From NCBI RefSeq assembly GCF_003584125.1, contig NZ_QXFL01000002.1, positions 124,001 through 188,000 of the forward strand: DNA of 64,000 nt, in the 5' to 3' direction. The stretch is from Aurantiacibacter zhengii (GTDB taxonomy: Bacteria > Pseudomonadota > Alphaproteobacteria > Sphingomonadales > Sphingomonadaceae). The position numbers were made by a program, and so were the translations under genes. Shown here one piece after another: positions 1 to 9,019 of this stretch. The notes below the pieces were generated by a model, which saw nothing but the letters and a program-made list of their open reading frames with translations, searched no databases and was not told the DNA's origin. How positions within the stretch are numbered: the stretch's first letter is position 1; each line of letters begins with the position of its first letter.

Positions 1-1051
1 CACCCGCGAGGCACCCGGCGACGAACTCATCCCGCTGTCGGAAAAGATGACCTCGCAGCTCGATTTCGACACGATGGTCGGCACCGCGCCCGCCTTCCGC
101 GATGCGCTGGCCAAGGCTGCCAAGGCGGCGCGCGGTCACGGCAATGTCCTGATCGAAGGCGAAAGCGGCACCGGCAAGGAAATGCTGGTGCGCGCGATGC
201 ATGCAGCCAGCCCGCGCGCGAAGACCAGTTTCCGCATGATCAACATCGCAGGCGTTTCGGCAAACAGCCTCGAATCGCAGCTGTTCGGACATGAAAAGGG
301 CGCTTTCGCGGGGGCTTTCGACCAGCAGGTGGGCGCATTCCAGCAATGCGATGGCGGCACTCTTGTGCTGGACGAGATCGACCGGCTCTCGCTGGAGGTG
401 CAGGACAGGCTCGTGAGCGTGCTGGAATCCGGCAGCGTCAGACCGCTGGGCGCGCAGTACGGTTTCAAGGTTGACGTGCGTGTAATCGCGGCCAGCAATC
501 TTCCGCTTGCCGACCTGGTGGCGGCCGGCCATTTCCGGGGTGAATTGCTGGAATACCTCGCGCGAACCTACATCGAACTGCCGCCCCTGCGAGAGCGCGA
601 CCGCGATATCGGCGCGCTGGCGCGATATTTCCTCCACCAGATCGGCCAGCAGCCGGGTTTACGCCCGCTCGGTATCACCGGCGATGCGCTGCGCCTGCTG
701 GGCGCATTCGAATGGCCAGGCAACGTGCGACAGTTGCAGGCGGTACTGTTCCGCGCGGCGGTGTTCTGCGATGGCGACGCGCTGACCGCGGACGACTTTC
801 CGCAACTGCGCGAGATCATCGGCGAGACCGAACAGCCCGTGCGCAACGGCCCGATCCGTGAGAGCGCCGGGGTGCAGCTTTATACCGGCGACGGCAACCT
901 GCGCCCGCTGGAGGATATAGAGGCCGATGTCATACGTCTCGCCATCGGTCATTACCGTGGCCGCATGACGGAAGTCGCGCGGCGTCTGGGTATCGGCCGC
1001 TCCACACTCTATCGCAAACTGAGCGATCTGGGGATCGACAACGCCGCTTAG
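1..1051 (+). CDS. Sigma-54-type AAA+ transcriptional activator, 5' part missing
   Basis: Transcription activator of the NtrC group. The frame is open to the window edge, so the true start and probably an N-terminal receiver domain lie upstream. Counting from the Met at 47, Walker A GESGTGK is at 38-44, the sigma-54 contact loop reads GAFAGA (85-90) instead of the usual GAFTGA, Walker B LVLDEID is at 106-112, and LPPLRERDRDI with FRGELLEYLAR matches the arginine-finger region. The last 40 residues form a Fis-type helix-turn-helix (EVARRLGIGRSTLYRKL). The family couples ATP hydrolysis to opening of sigma-54 promoters. The Thr to Ala change in the loop makes true sigma-54 dependence uncertain. 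Family assignment is firm; target genes are unknown. Confidence 0.9.
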   Translation, partial: TREAPGDELIPLSEKMTSQLDFDTMVGTAPAFRDALAKAAKAARGHGNVLIEGESGTGKEMLVRAMHAASPRAKTSFRMINIAGVSANSLESQLFGHEKGAFAGAFDQQVGAFQQCDGGTLVLDEIDRLSLEVQDRLVSVLESGSVRPLGAQYGFKVDVRVIAASNLPLADLVAAGHFRGELLEYLARTYIELPPLRERDRDIGALARYFLHQIGQQPGLRPLGITGDALRLLGAFEWPGNVRQLQAVLFRAAVFCDGDALTADDFPQLREIIGETEQPVRNGPIRESAGVQLYTGDGNLRPLEDIEADVIRLAIGHYRGRMTEVARRLGIGRSTLYRKLSDLGIDNAA

Positions 1052-1115
1052 GCGAACATTGTCGAAACCCGCAGATTTCTGCGGAACTACCGCGCTACTG
1101 GGGCGCTTCCCCAGT

Positions 1116-1739
1116 ATGCTCGACTTTCGATCCGCAATCGCCCTCGCGGCAATGGGACTGGCCCTCGGTTCCTGCGGCGACGGGGGGCCGACCGCCAGCG
1201 AGCCCGAACCTCTGGTTACGAACCACAAGTCCGACACCGGTCTGCAGGAGGCCGACCTTGGGCCCCTTACTTACCAGTTCGATCCGACCACGTTGACCGC
1301 GGCCGATGTGGAGATCGCGATCCCGCCCGAATACGAGGCAAACCAGCTGGCCACGAAGCTTATCCCGCGCGAACGCGCCCGGCTGCTGGGGCAGATGGCC
1401 TGCACATACGGCCAGTCGGGCCAGACCAGCGAATGCAATGCCGCCCAGGAGATCGGGCTGGCCATCGCCTATCTGCCACGCCCGGTCGCCGAATATCGCC
1501 AGGCGTTCGAGAACGAGCGCCTCGATCGCGTCGAACTTGACGGGGTCGACGGGTTCTCCTTCACCGCGCAGGCCGAAGGTTCGGGCATGGAGTACCATTT
1601 CTTCGGGCTGGAGGACCGCACGATCCTCCTCGCCCGGCAATTCGACGGCTCAATCGCTCCCGGTGCCGAAGAGGCGATGGAAGATGTGATTCGCAGCCTT
1701 GCCAAGTCCCTCCACCGCCGAACCGACACCGCGGGCTGA
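1116..1739 (+). CDS. Hypothetical lipoprotein
   Basis: A 207-residue predicted lipoprotein of unknown function. The start at 1116 (MLDFRSAIALAAMG) gives a standard signal peptide ending in a LGSC lipobox, so the mature protein would begin at Cys and be lipid-anchored. The frame stays open back to 1059, but that extension places charged residues and a Cys before the signal, so I prefer 1116. The rest is acidic and rich in Glu, with no recognised domain; a pair of cysteines (MACTYGQ, SECNAA) could form a disulfide. It follows the sigma-54-type activator on the same strand and may share its transcript. Confidence 0.7.
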   Translation: MLDFRSAIALAAMGLALGSCGDGGPTASEPEPLVTNHKSDTGLQEADLGPLTYQFDPTTLTAADVEIAIPPEYEANQLATKLIPRERARLLGQMACTYGQSGQTSECNAAQEIGLAIAYLPRPVAEYRQAFENERLDRVELDGVDGFSFTAQAEGSGMEYHFFGLEDRTILLARQFDGSIAPGAEEAMEDVIRSLAKSLHRRTDTAG

Positions 1740-1746
1740 GGCCTGC

Positions 1747-2859
1747 CTAATCCGCCAACATCGCGAAGTCGGTCAGCGCCGCATCGCGCAGCCCGCGCCA
1801 CACGTTGCGCGCCTGCACGGTCTCCGCGACGTCGTGAACACGCAGCAGCTGCACCCCTGCATCCATGCCCAGTTGCGCAATAGCCAATGATCCGCCCAGC
1901 CGCTTGTGCGCGGGCGCCTCGTTCGAGAGCGCGCCGATCATCCGCTTGCGGCTGGCCCCCAGTAGGAGCGGCTGACCCAGCGCGTGGAAGAGGGGGAGCG
2001 CATTGAGCAACGCGAGGTTATCGCTGAGCGACTTGCCGAAGCCGATACCGGGATCGAGCACGATCCTTTCGCGCGCTATTCCCGCATTCAGCGCCCGGTC
2101 GCGCGCGCCTTTCAGGAAGTCGAAGACGTCGAACACGACGCTGGTATAGTCCGGCCCAGCGTGCAGGTCCTCCCCGTTACCGGGCGCATGCATCAGCACC
2201 ACCGGAGCGCCTGACGAGGCAGCGAATTCAAGGCTGCGCGGATCATAGCGCAGTGCCGAGACATCGTTGATCACATGCGCCCCTGCCGCCAGCGCCGCTT
2301 CCATCACTGCCGGGCGGCGCGTGTCGATGCTGACCGCCGCGCCCATCCCGGCGCAATGACGCACGGCGGGTTCGACCCGTTGGATCTCCTCGCCTTCCCA
2401 CACCTCCTTCGCGCCCGGCCGCGTACTTTCGCCGCCCACGTCGATGATTGCCGCGCCGGCCTCGTGCATGGCGGCGGCCTGCGCCTGCATGGCCTCGGCA
2501 TTGTCCATGAACTCACCACCATCGCTGAAGCTGTCGGGCGTGACGTTGAGGATGCCCATGACCTGCGGCTGGTCGAGCCTTACGGTGCGTTCGCCCAGTT
2601 GCAGCGCGGTGTGCGCCATGCGCAGATTCGCCCACTGCGCCTCCCCTTCAGCGCCCACCTCTTCGGGCAGCCCGGCGAGCACATCGTCGATGGTCGATTT
2701 CGTGGCGACGTGGCGTTCGATCACCTGGCCATTGCGGCGCAGCATCACCGCGAACTCGCGCGCATAGACCATGCCGCCTGCCAGCCGCACCGCCTCGCCC
2801 TCCACGGCCTGCGGGCCGGGCACGAAGGTCAGCGGCTGGATGTAGATCTGGTCGGCCAT
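1747..2859 (-). CDS. folP: Dihydropteroate synthase with N-terminal extension
   Basis: Joins para-aminobenzoate to 6-hydroxymethyl-dihydropterin diphosphate in cytosolic folate synthesis, the step inhibited by sulfonamides. MGILNVTPDSFSDGG (101-115) is the pterin-binding signature; DVGGESTRPGA (about 141-151), SIDTRRP, INDVSAL, VLMHAPG and the closing GASRKRMIG / LLRVHDV follow in family order. At 370 residues it is about 90 longer than the usual 270-280, because the catalytic TIM barrel begins only near residue 97. The extension (1-95) has no recognised domain. GAGGG-like Shine-Dalgarno sequence precedes ATG 2859. It lies downstream of ccrM on the same strand with about 177 bp between. Confidence 0.95.
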   Translation of the reverse strand: MADQIYIQPLTFVPGPQAVEGEAVRLAGGMVYAREFAVMLRRNGQVIERHVATKSTIDDVLAGLPEEVGAEGEAQWANLRMAHTALQLGERTVRLDQPQVMGILNVTPDSFSDGGEFMDNAEAMQAQAAAMHEAGAAIIDVGGESTRPGAKEVWEGEEIQRVEPAVRHCAGMGAAVSIDTRRPAVMEAALAAGAHVINDVSALRYDPRSLEFAASSGAPVVLMHAPGNGEDLHAGPDYTSVVFDVFDFLKGARDRALNAGIARERIVLDPGIGFGKSLSDNLALLNALPLFHALGQPLLLGASRKRMIGALSNEAPAHKRLGGSLAIAQLGMDAGVQLLRVHDVAETVQARNVWRGLRDAALTDFAMLAD

Positions 2860-3036
2860 TCAGATACCCTCGTCATTTCCAACTAATGTGGAACACATGG
2901 AACAGTGTCCTGGGGTGGAAAATCGCCCCTCTGTCAGCCTTGTAAAGCACACCCGCAACAGCGGGAAACCTGGCGTTGATCGGGAAGGCATTGGTCATGC
3001 CAGCCATCTGCACCGCCGCACTCCAGGTAGGAAACC

Positions 3037-4200
<1,164 letters not shown>

Positions 4201-4209
4201 TTATCCACA
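4201..4209 (+). promoter_or_regulatory. Perfect DnaA box next to ccrM
   Basis: The nine bases TTATCCACA match the strongest E. coli DnaA-box form exactly. The site lies 18 bp before the chosen ccrM start and abuts its ribosome-binding site. Binding there by DnaA is inferred, not shown. Confidence 0.6.
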
Positions 4210-4216
4210 GGGGTGT

Positions 4217-4358
4217 GAGTCCTCACGAGTCCCGGGTCAAGCGGCAATTTGGTCGCACTATCAGGATCCTGAGAGAGAACGAAAAGAGTCCGTCACAAGA
4301 TGTTGAGTCCCCTGCCCTTTGCAGGACTCGATATGGTGGGGTGTGGCCAAGAGGACTC
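4217..4358. promoter_or_regulatory. Cluster of six GANTC sites between ccrM and the divergent gene
   Basis: GANTC palindromes begin at 4217, 4227, 4286, 4305, 4325 and 4354 (GAGTC four times, GACTC twice). Chance alone predicts fewer than one in this length. The intervals 10, 59, 19, 20 and 29 are all close to multiples of ten, so the sites would lie on nearly one face of the helix. The block fills the divergent promoter region of ccrM and the sulfotransferase-like gene. Methylation-state control, for example through GcrA, is inference. Confidence 0.7.
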
Positions 4359-4394
4359 ACCGGTGGCACAACGGTGCGAACAGGGGGGTTTTCT

Positions 4395-5090
4395 ATGGCA
4401 CTGGAAGTGATCGCAGCAGGGCTTGGCCGCAATGCCACGTTCTCGATGAAATTCGCACTGGAGCATCTGGGGTTCGGCCCGTGCCACCACATGAGCGAGG
4501 TTTTCGCCGATGGCCGCAGGCAGGTGCCGTTGTGGATTGCGGCGGGCCAGGGCAATCCCGACTGGGATGCAATTTTCGAGGGGTTTCGCTCCTCCAGCGA
4601 CTACCCTTCTGCGACCTACTGGCGAGAGCTGGCGGATTACTATCCCGATGCCAAGGTGGTTCTGACCACGCGCGAACCCCATAGCTGGTTCGATTCCGTC
4701 AGCGAGACGATCTTTGCTCCCAGGATGCAGGATTCGCTGAAGGGTACGCCGGTGGAAGTGATGATGAACGGGGTGATCTTCGATCATTTCGATGGGGGCG
4801 ATATCACCGACCGCGCATTCATGACCGACTGGTACGTGAAGCGGAACCAGCAGGTGGTCGACGCCCTGCCGCCTGAGCGGCTGCTGGAATTTCATCCGAA
4901 GATGGGCTGGCAACCGCTCTGCGACTTCCTGGGCGTCGACGTGCCCGATGTGCCCTTCCCCCGGGTAAACAGTCGCGATGAACTGGGTGCCGCGAGTGAC
5001 GAGATGGGCGGTATCCCCGCCGATCCGGACGCGGCGGAACGTTTCGGCAGGGAATACATCGCGCAGTTGAAGGCAAAGGCCTTCGGCTAG
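4395..5090 (+). CDS. Sulfotransferase-like P-loop protein
   Basis: 231-residue protein resembling the short bacterial sulfotransferase family that opens with a G-x-G-R-(N/T)-x-(T/S) nucleotide loop; here AAGLGRNATFSMKFAL, about residues 7-22, would bind PAPS phosphates. KVVLTTREPHSWFDSV matches the second phosphate-binding strand and helix, and LEFHPKMGWQPLCDFLG the conserved C-terminal segment. Start ATG 4395 follows a G-rich Shine-Dalgarno at 4383-4388; the frame is open back to 4215 but that part would run through the GANTC cluster. It is divergent from ccrM. The acceptor substrate cannot be deduced. Confidence 0.8.
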   Translation: MALEVIAAGLGRNATFSMKFALEHLGFGPCHHMSEVFADGRRQVPLWIAAGQGNPDWDAIFEGFRSSSDYPSATYWRELADYYPDAKVVLTTREPHSWFDSVSETIFAPRMQDSLKGTPVEVMMNGVIFDHFDGGDITDRAFMTDWYVKRNQQVVDALPPERLLEFHPKMGWQPLCDFLGVDVPDVPFPRVNSRDELGAASDEMGGIPADPDAAERFGREYIAQLKAKAFG

Positions 5091-5105
5091 GCGGAGGGGC
5101 GGGAG

Positions 5106-6011
5106 TCAGATTTCGGGATCGACGCCGGTCAGCTCGACCGACTTGTCCCACAGGCGCGCGGCCAGCTCCTCGTCTTGTGCCCGCTTGCTTTGCACGGCCC
5201 TGCCGGAGGTCTTTCCGCGCGTTTCCTTGAAACCGTAGGGGCCGTAATAGTCGCCGCCCTGCGCCGAAGGATCGGTAGCGGCCTGCAGCGCGGGCAACGC
5301 GCCCTCTTCCGAGGTGTTGAGCACCGCGCCCACGACGGACGAGAAAATCTTCCCGCCCGTCAGGTGACGGGTCAGCTCGCTCGCCGCGATGCCGGGGTGG
5401 CTGGCCAGCGCCACGCCCTTGGAACCTGCCTTGCGCAACCGGCGATCCAGTTCGTTGGCGAACAGCAGGTTGGCAAGCTTGCTCTGGCCGTAGAACTTCG
5501 TCTTTTCATAACCCTTGCTGCCGTCGAGATTGTCGAAATCGATGTCGGCGTTGCGGTGGGCAATGCTGGACTGCATCACCACGCGGCCGCCGTCGCCCTC
5601 CGCCAGCTTGTCCAGCAGCAGGGACGTGAAGGCGAAGTGGCCAAGGTGGTTCACAGCGAACTGAAGCTCGCAGCCCGCCGTGGCGGTGGAGAACGGGGGC
5701 ATCATCACGCCGGCATTGTTCACCAGCATGTCGATCCGCTCTTCCTTCCTGGCGGTTTCTGCCGCCTCGCGCACGGTGGCGAGATTGGCAAGGTCGAGGT
5801 GCAGGTATTCGGTCTCTCCGCCCTGTTCGCGACCGCCGTCGATCCGGGCGATGGCCTCTGCTGCCTTGTCGCCATCACGGCAGGCCAGCAGCACGCGGGC
5901 GCCCTTGGCAGCCAGAGCGCGTGCAATCTCGAACCCGATACCGGTGTTGGCACCGGTGACCACGGCTGTACGACCCTGCTGGATCGGAATATCGCCGAAT
6001 GTGAAACTCAT
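5106..6011 (-). CDS. Short-chain dehydrogenase/reductase
   Basis: 301-residue SDR of the retinol dehydrogenase / protochlorophyllide-reductase-like type. The nucleotide motif TGANTGIG (about 19-26), NNAGVM, catalytic Ser in VVMQSS and the YGQSK catalytic Tyr-Lys pair are all present. The ATG at 6011 overlaps the rnhB stop (TGATG), so translation is probably coupled. The frame is open upstream through rnhB to 6335, but that part has no domain content and is discarded. Substrate unknown. Confidence 0.9.
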   Translation of the reverse strand: MSFTFGDIPIQQGRTAVVTGANTGIGFEIARALAAKGARVLLACRDGDKAAEAIARIDGGREQGGETEYLHLDLANLATVREAAETARKEERIDMLVNNAGVMMPPFSTATAGCELQFAVNHLGHFAFTSLLLDKLAEGDGGRVVMQSSIAHRNADIDFDNLDGSKGYEKTKFYGQSKLANLLFANELDRRLRKAGSKGVALASHPGIAASELTRHLTGGKIFSSVVGAVLNTSEEGALPALQAATDPSAQGGDYYGPYGFKETRGKTSGRAVQSKRAQDEELAARLWDKSVELTGVDPEI

Positions 6012-6646
6012 CAGAACATCTCCATTTGCGCGACCGGCGCGAAGCTGCGGCGGTGCAGCGGCGTCGGTCCGTATGTTCGCAATGCTTCGAGATGCTCTTT
6101 CGATCCGTAACCCTTGTTCCGCTCCCACCCGTAGTGCGGGTGTTCCCGTGCAGCTTCGGCCATCAGGCGGTCGCGGTATTCCTTGGCGATGATGCTGGCA
6201 GCGCCAATGCAGGCCTCTTTCCCGTCGCCGCCCACGATGGGCCGCGCGGGCCAGCGCCATTCGGCGCAGCGACCCGCCGGGGTGAGATTGCCATCGATCA
6301 GCGCTTCCAGCCGGTCCTGCCCCAGCGCGGCGCACAGGTTCTGCATGGCAAGGCTCATCGCCAGCATGGTAGCACCGAAGATGTTGAGCCGGTCGATGCC
6401 CTCCACATCCACCACACCGATACCGAAGGCGCAGCGGCGCCGGATTGCGCGCTCGGCTTCCGCCCGCGCCCTGGCGCTCATCACCTTGGAATCGCCTACC
6501 CCCTTTGGCCTCGGTTTACAGAGCACCACCGCAGCGGCCACAACCGGCCCCGCAAGCGGTCCGCGCCCGGCCTCGTCAACACCGGCGACTAGCGGACCAG
6601 GTGCCAGTGTGGCACAAAATTCGTTCGAAGGAGTTCCCGAGAGCAT
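6011..6646 (-). CDS. rnhB: Ribonuclease HII
   Basis: Cleaves the RNA strand of RNA-DNA hybrids and starts removal of misincorporated ribonucleotides. VAGVDEAGRGPLAGPVVAAA is the family signature with the first catalytic Asp-Glu pair; IGAASIIAKEYRD and AREHPHYGWERNKGY carry the remaining conserved residues. ATG 6646 gives 211 residues, normal for the family; an alternative ATG lies at 6670. The start codon shares the palindrome CATG with the start of the divergent sugar dehydrogenase gene, so each promoter must lie inside the other coding region. Last residues overlap the SDR start. Confidence 0.95.
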   Translation of the reverse strand: MLSGTPSNEFCATLAPGPLVAGVDEAGRGPLAGPVVAAAVVLCKPRPKGVGDSKVMSARARAEAERAIRRRCAFGIGVVDVEGIDRLNIFGATMLAMSLAMQNLCAALGQDRLEALIDGNLTPAGRCAEWRWPARPIVGGDGKEACIGAASIIAKEYRDRLMAEAAREHPHYGWERNKGYGSKEHLEALRTYGPTPLHRRSFAPVAQMEMF

Positions 6647-7847
6647 GCGATACAAAATCCTGACCGCCATCATATTGCCCGCTGCCGCGCTCGCAAGCTG
6701 CAACAGCGCCGCAACCGGGGATACCGCCCCCTCACCCTCGTCTACGGAAATGCAGAGCGGGGTGCCCGTGGGCGGCGAACGGGTGGAAGTCCAGTCCCAG
6801 TCGCCGTTCGACGTCGCCAGTTACGGCGCATTCGATGAGCCTTGGGCCCTGGCCCTCGAACCGGGAACAGGCGTGATCTTCATGACCGAGAAGCCGGGCA
6901 CGATGAAGTTCTTCGATCCCGCCAGCGGTCGCATGGGCACCGTCAGCGGCATGCCCTCGGTCGCTTATGAAGGACAGGGCGGCCTGGGTTCGCTCGCCTT
7001 TGCGCCGGACTACGAAACGAATGACATGATTTACCTCTCGTGGGCCAAGCAGGACGGCGAAGGCACGAAGGCCGTGGTCGGACGCGGCACGCTGGTGTGC
7101 GAGCAGGCCGATGCCTGCTCCGTCGACGGCCTTACCGAGATCTGGGAACAGAGCCAGACCATGCCGCGCCCGGGCCACTATTCACACCGGATCGCATTCT
7201 CGCCCGATGGGCAATACCTGTTCGTCTCCAGCGGAGACCGACAGGCGCAAACACCCGCGCAGGACCTGTCGAACAACCTTGGCACCGTGGTGCGCCTGAA
7301 CCTCGACGGTACGCCCGCCGCGGGCAATCCCTTCGCCGACCGGGGCAGCCCGACGGACCAGATCTGGACCTACGGCCAGCGCAACATGCTGGGCTTGGAG
7401 TTCGATTCCTCCGGCAACCTTTGGGCGCTGGAACATGGCCCGGCAGGCGGTGACGAGCTCAACCTGGTGAAGCGCGGCAGCAACTATGGCTGGCCGGAGC
7501 GTTCGAATGGCGAAAATTACGATGGCACGCCGATTCCGGATCACTCGCCGGACGATGGCTTTGCCAAACCCGCGATTGGCTGGAACCCGGTAATCGCGCC
7601 GGGCGGCATGGTGTTCTACCAGGGCGGCATGTTTGCCGACTGGCAGGGCCAGCTCCTGATCGCCAACCTGCGCACCCAGTCGATCAGCCGGGTGACGGTA
7701 AATGCCGCCGCAAATTCCGCCGACGAGGCTGCGCGCTACGAAATGCCCGGCCGCCTGCGCGATATCGCCGTGGCGCCCGACGGTGCAATCTGGGTGATCG
7801 AGGACGGCGAAAACGGTCGCCTGCTGCGGCTCACGCCGAAAGAATAG
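6645..7847 (+). CDS. PQQ-dependent sugar dehydrogenase-like lipoprotein
   Basis: 400-residue periplasmic beta-propeller of the glucose/sorbosone (aldose sugar) dehydrogenase family, which oxidises sugars with PQQ and passes electrons to the respiratory chain. The N-terminus is a lipoprotein signal with LASC as lipobox. GGLGSLAFAPDY, HYSHRIAFSPDGQYLF, GDRQAQTPAQDLSNNLGTV, YGQRNMLGLEF and EHGPAGGDELN are characteristic propeller and active-site strands. AAGGAG at 6629-6635 serves ATG 6645. No PQQ biosynthesis genes are in the window, so cofactor supply is unknown. Confidence 0.88.
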   Translation: MRYKILTAIILPAAALASCNSAATGDTAPSPSSTEMQSGVPVGGERVEVQSQSPFDVASYGAFDEPWALALEPGTGVIFMTEKPGTMKFFDPASGRMGTVSGMPSVAYEGQGGLGSLAFAPDYETNDMIYLSWAKQDGEGTKAVVGRGTLVCEQADACSVDGLTEIWEQSQTMPRPGHYSHRIAFSPDGQYLFVSSGDRQAQTPAQDLSNNLGTVVRLNLDGTPAAGNPFADRGSPTDQIWTYGQRNMLGLEFDSSGNLWALEHGPAGGDELNLVKRGSNYGWPERSNGENYDGTPIPDHSPDDGFAKPAIGWNPVIAPGGMVFYQGGMFADWQGQLLIANLRTQSISRVTVNAAANSADEAARYEMPGRLRDIAVAPDGAIWVIEDGENGRLLRLTPKE

Positions 7848-7907
7848 GCAAAGGTAACGCGCGAAACATTTGCGCCCGCCAGCCTGCGGCCCTATCGGCG
7901 CGCGCCC

Positions 7908-8426
7908 ATGGACGATGTAACCGCTACCCTGATTCCACTCGCCGAAGTGGACCCCGCCATGATCGAGGCGCTGCTCGACGGTGCCTTTGGCGAGGACCGG
8001 CATTCGCGCACGGCCTACAAGGTGCGCGAGGGGACCGACTGGCTGCCCGCATTGAGCTTCGCCGTGGTGGACGAGAACCGGTATCTCGTCGGGTCGATCC
8101 AGGTGTGGCCTGTCGCGCTGACCGACGATCGCGGTCGTCGCCATCCGCTGTTGATGGTAGGGCCGGTCGCGGTCGTGCCCGAACGCCACAACCAGGGCTT
8201 TGGCCAGGCGCTGTTCGCGGCCATGTTCGACGCGATGGACCCCGCTGCTGCCCTGCCCCAGGTGCTGATCGGCGATCCCGAATATTATGGCCGGTTCGGT
8301 TTCCACGCCGCACCCACGCAAGGCTGGGACCTGCCCGGCCCGTTCGAGCGTCACCGCCTGTTGGTGCGTAGCGATAATCCGGGCATTTTGCCCGACCACG
8401 GTACATTGGGCCCTTGGCTTGGGTGA
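7908..8426 (+). CDS. GNAT family N-acetyltransferase
   Basis: 172-residue predicted acetyl-CoA-dependent acetyltransferase. The fold signature is the central strand VGPVAVVPERHNQGFGQALFAAM, whose R/Q-x-x-G-x-G/A loop binds the CoA pyrophosphate, followed by VLIGDPEYYGRFGF, typical of the YhbS-like subgroup. Substrate unknown. It precedes the DUF1285 gene by 25 bp on the same strand. Confidence 0.85.
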   Translation: MDDVTATLIPLAEVDPAMIEALLDGAFGEDRHSRTAYKVREGTDWLPALSFAVVDENRYLVGSIQVWPVALTDDRGRRHPLLMVGPVAVVPERHNQGFGQALFAAMFDAMDPAAALPQVLIGDPEYYGRFGFHAAPTQGWDLPGPFERHRLLVRSDNPGILPDHGTLGPWLG

Positions 8427-8451
8427 CAACAATGGCCATCTGGTACGAACC

Positions 8452-9009
8452 ATGGCCTACGATATCCCACCCGACCTTGCCGGAATGAACCTGCTGGAAA
8501 TCGCCGAGCAGGTGCAGGCGCGCAAGCTGCCTCCCGTCGACACGTGGAAGCCCGAAAGCACCAGCGACAGCCGCATGCGCATCGCCGCCGACGGCACCTG
8601 GTATCACGACGGCAGCCCGGTAACGCGCCCGGCGATGGTGCGCGCCTTTGCCAGCCTGTTGTGGCGCGATCCGGCGGACGGGCAGCATTACCTTGTCACC
8701 CCGCACTATCGCCAGACGATAGAGGTGGAGGACGCCGCCTTCATCGCTACCGACATGCGTGACGATGATGGCGCTCTCGCCTTCCGGCTCAACACCGATG
8801 AACTGGTGATCGCCGGACCGGACAATCCCTTGCGCGCAGAAGGCGATCCCGATGCCCCGTCCATCTACCTGGCGGTGCGCCACGGGTGCGAGGCGAAGCT
8901 GGACCGTTCCACCTGGATGCAACTGGCAGAGTTCGCGCTGGAGCGTGGCGGCGATGATCTGGCCGTTACCAGCCAGGGCGAGACCTTTTCCCTGAGGCCG
9001 TCAGCGTGA
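8452..9009 (+). CDS. DUF1285 family protein
   Basis: 185-residue conserved protein of unknown function. The segment DGTWYHDGSPVTRPAMVRAFASLLWRD (written here only in part: WYHDGSPVTRPAMVR, about 61-75) and YLVTPHYRQTIEVEDAAFI are hallmark of DUF1285, found next to the CCA-adding enzyme and CoA-type NUDIX gene in many alphaproteobacteria, as here. I start at ATG 8452, because the frame upstream overlaps the GNAT gene. Stop at 9009 is 10 bp before the NUDIX start, so an operon is likely. Confidence 0.85.
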   Translation: MAYDIPPDLAGMNLLEIAEQVQARKLPPVDTWKPESTSDSRMRIAADGTWYHDGSPVTRPAMVRAFASLLWRDPADGQHYLVTPHYRQTIEVEDAAFIATDMRDDDGALAFRLNTDELVIAGPDNPLRAEGDPDAPSIYLAVRHGCEAKLDRSTWMQLAEFALERGGDDLAVTSQGETFSLRPSA

Positions 9010-9019
9010 CGGGGGCCGG

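Noticed and set aside
2890-2905. Direct repeat TGGAACA considered as a LexA box
   Set aside because: Alphaproteobacterial LexA needs GAAC-N7-GAAC; here the spacer is five bases.
2873-3004. About 44-codon open frame upstream of folP (MAGMTNAFPINARFP)
   Set aside because: No ribosome-binding site or family; overlaps the probable folP leader.
4215-4394. 60-codon N-terminal extension of the sulfotransferase-like protein
   Set aside because: It would cover the regulatory GANTC cluster, and homology starts at 4395 after a G-rich ribosome-binding site.
6012-6335. N-terminal extension of the SDR frame through rnhB
   Set aside because: SDR fold begins at 6011; the upstream part is an alternate frame of rnhB.
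7182-8453. 423-codon open frame on the - strand
   Set aside because: Antisense to the sugar dehydrogenase and GNAT genes; no recognisable protein features.
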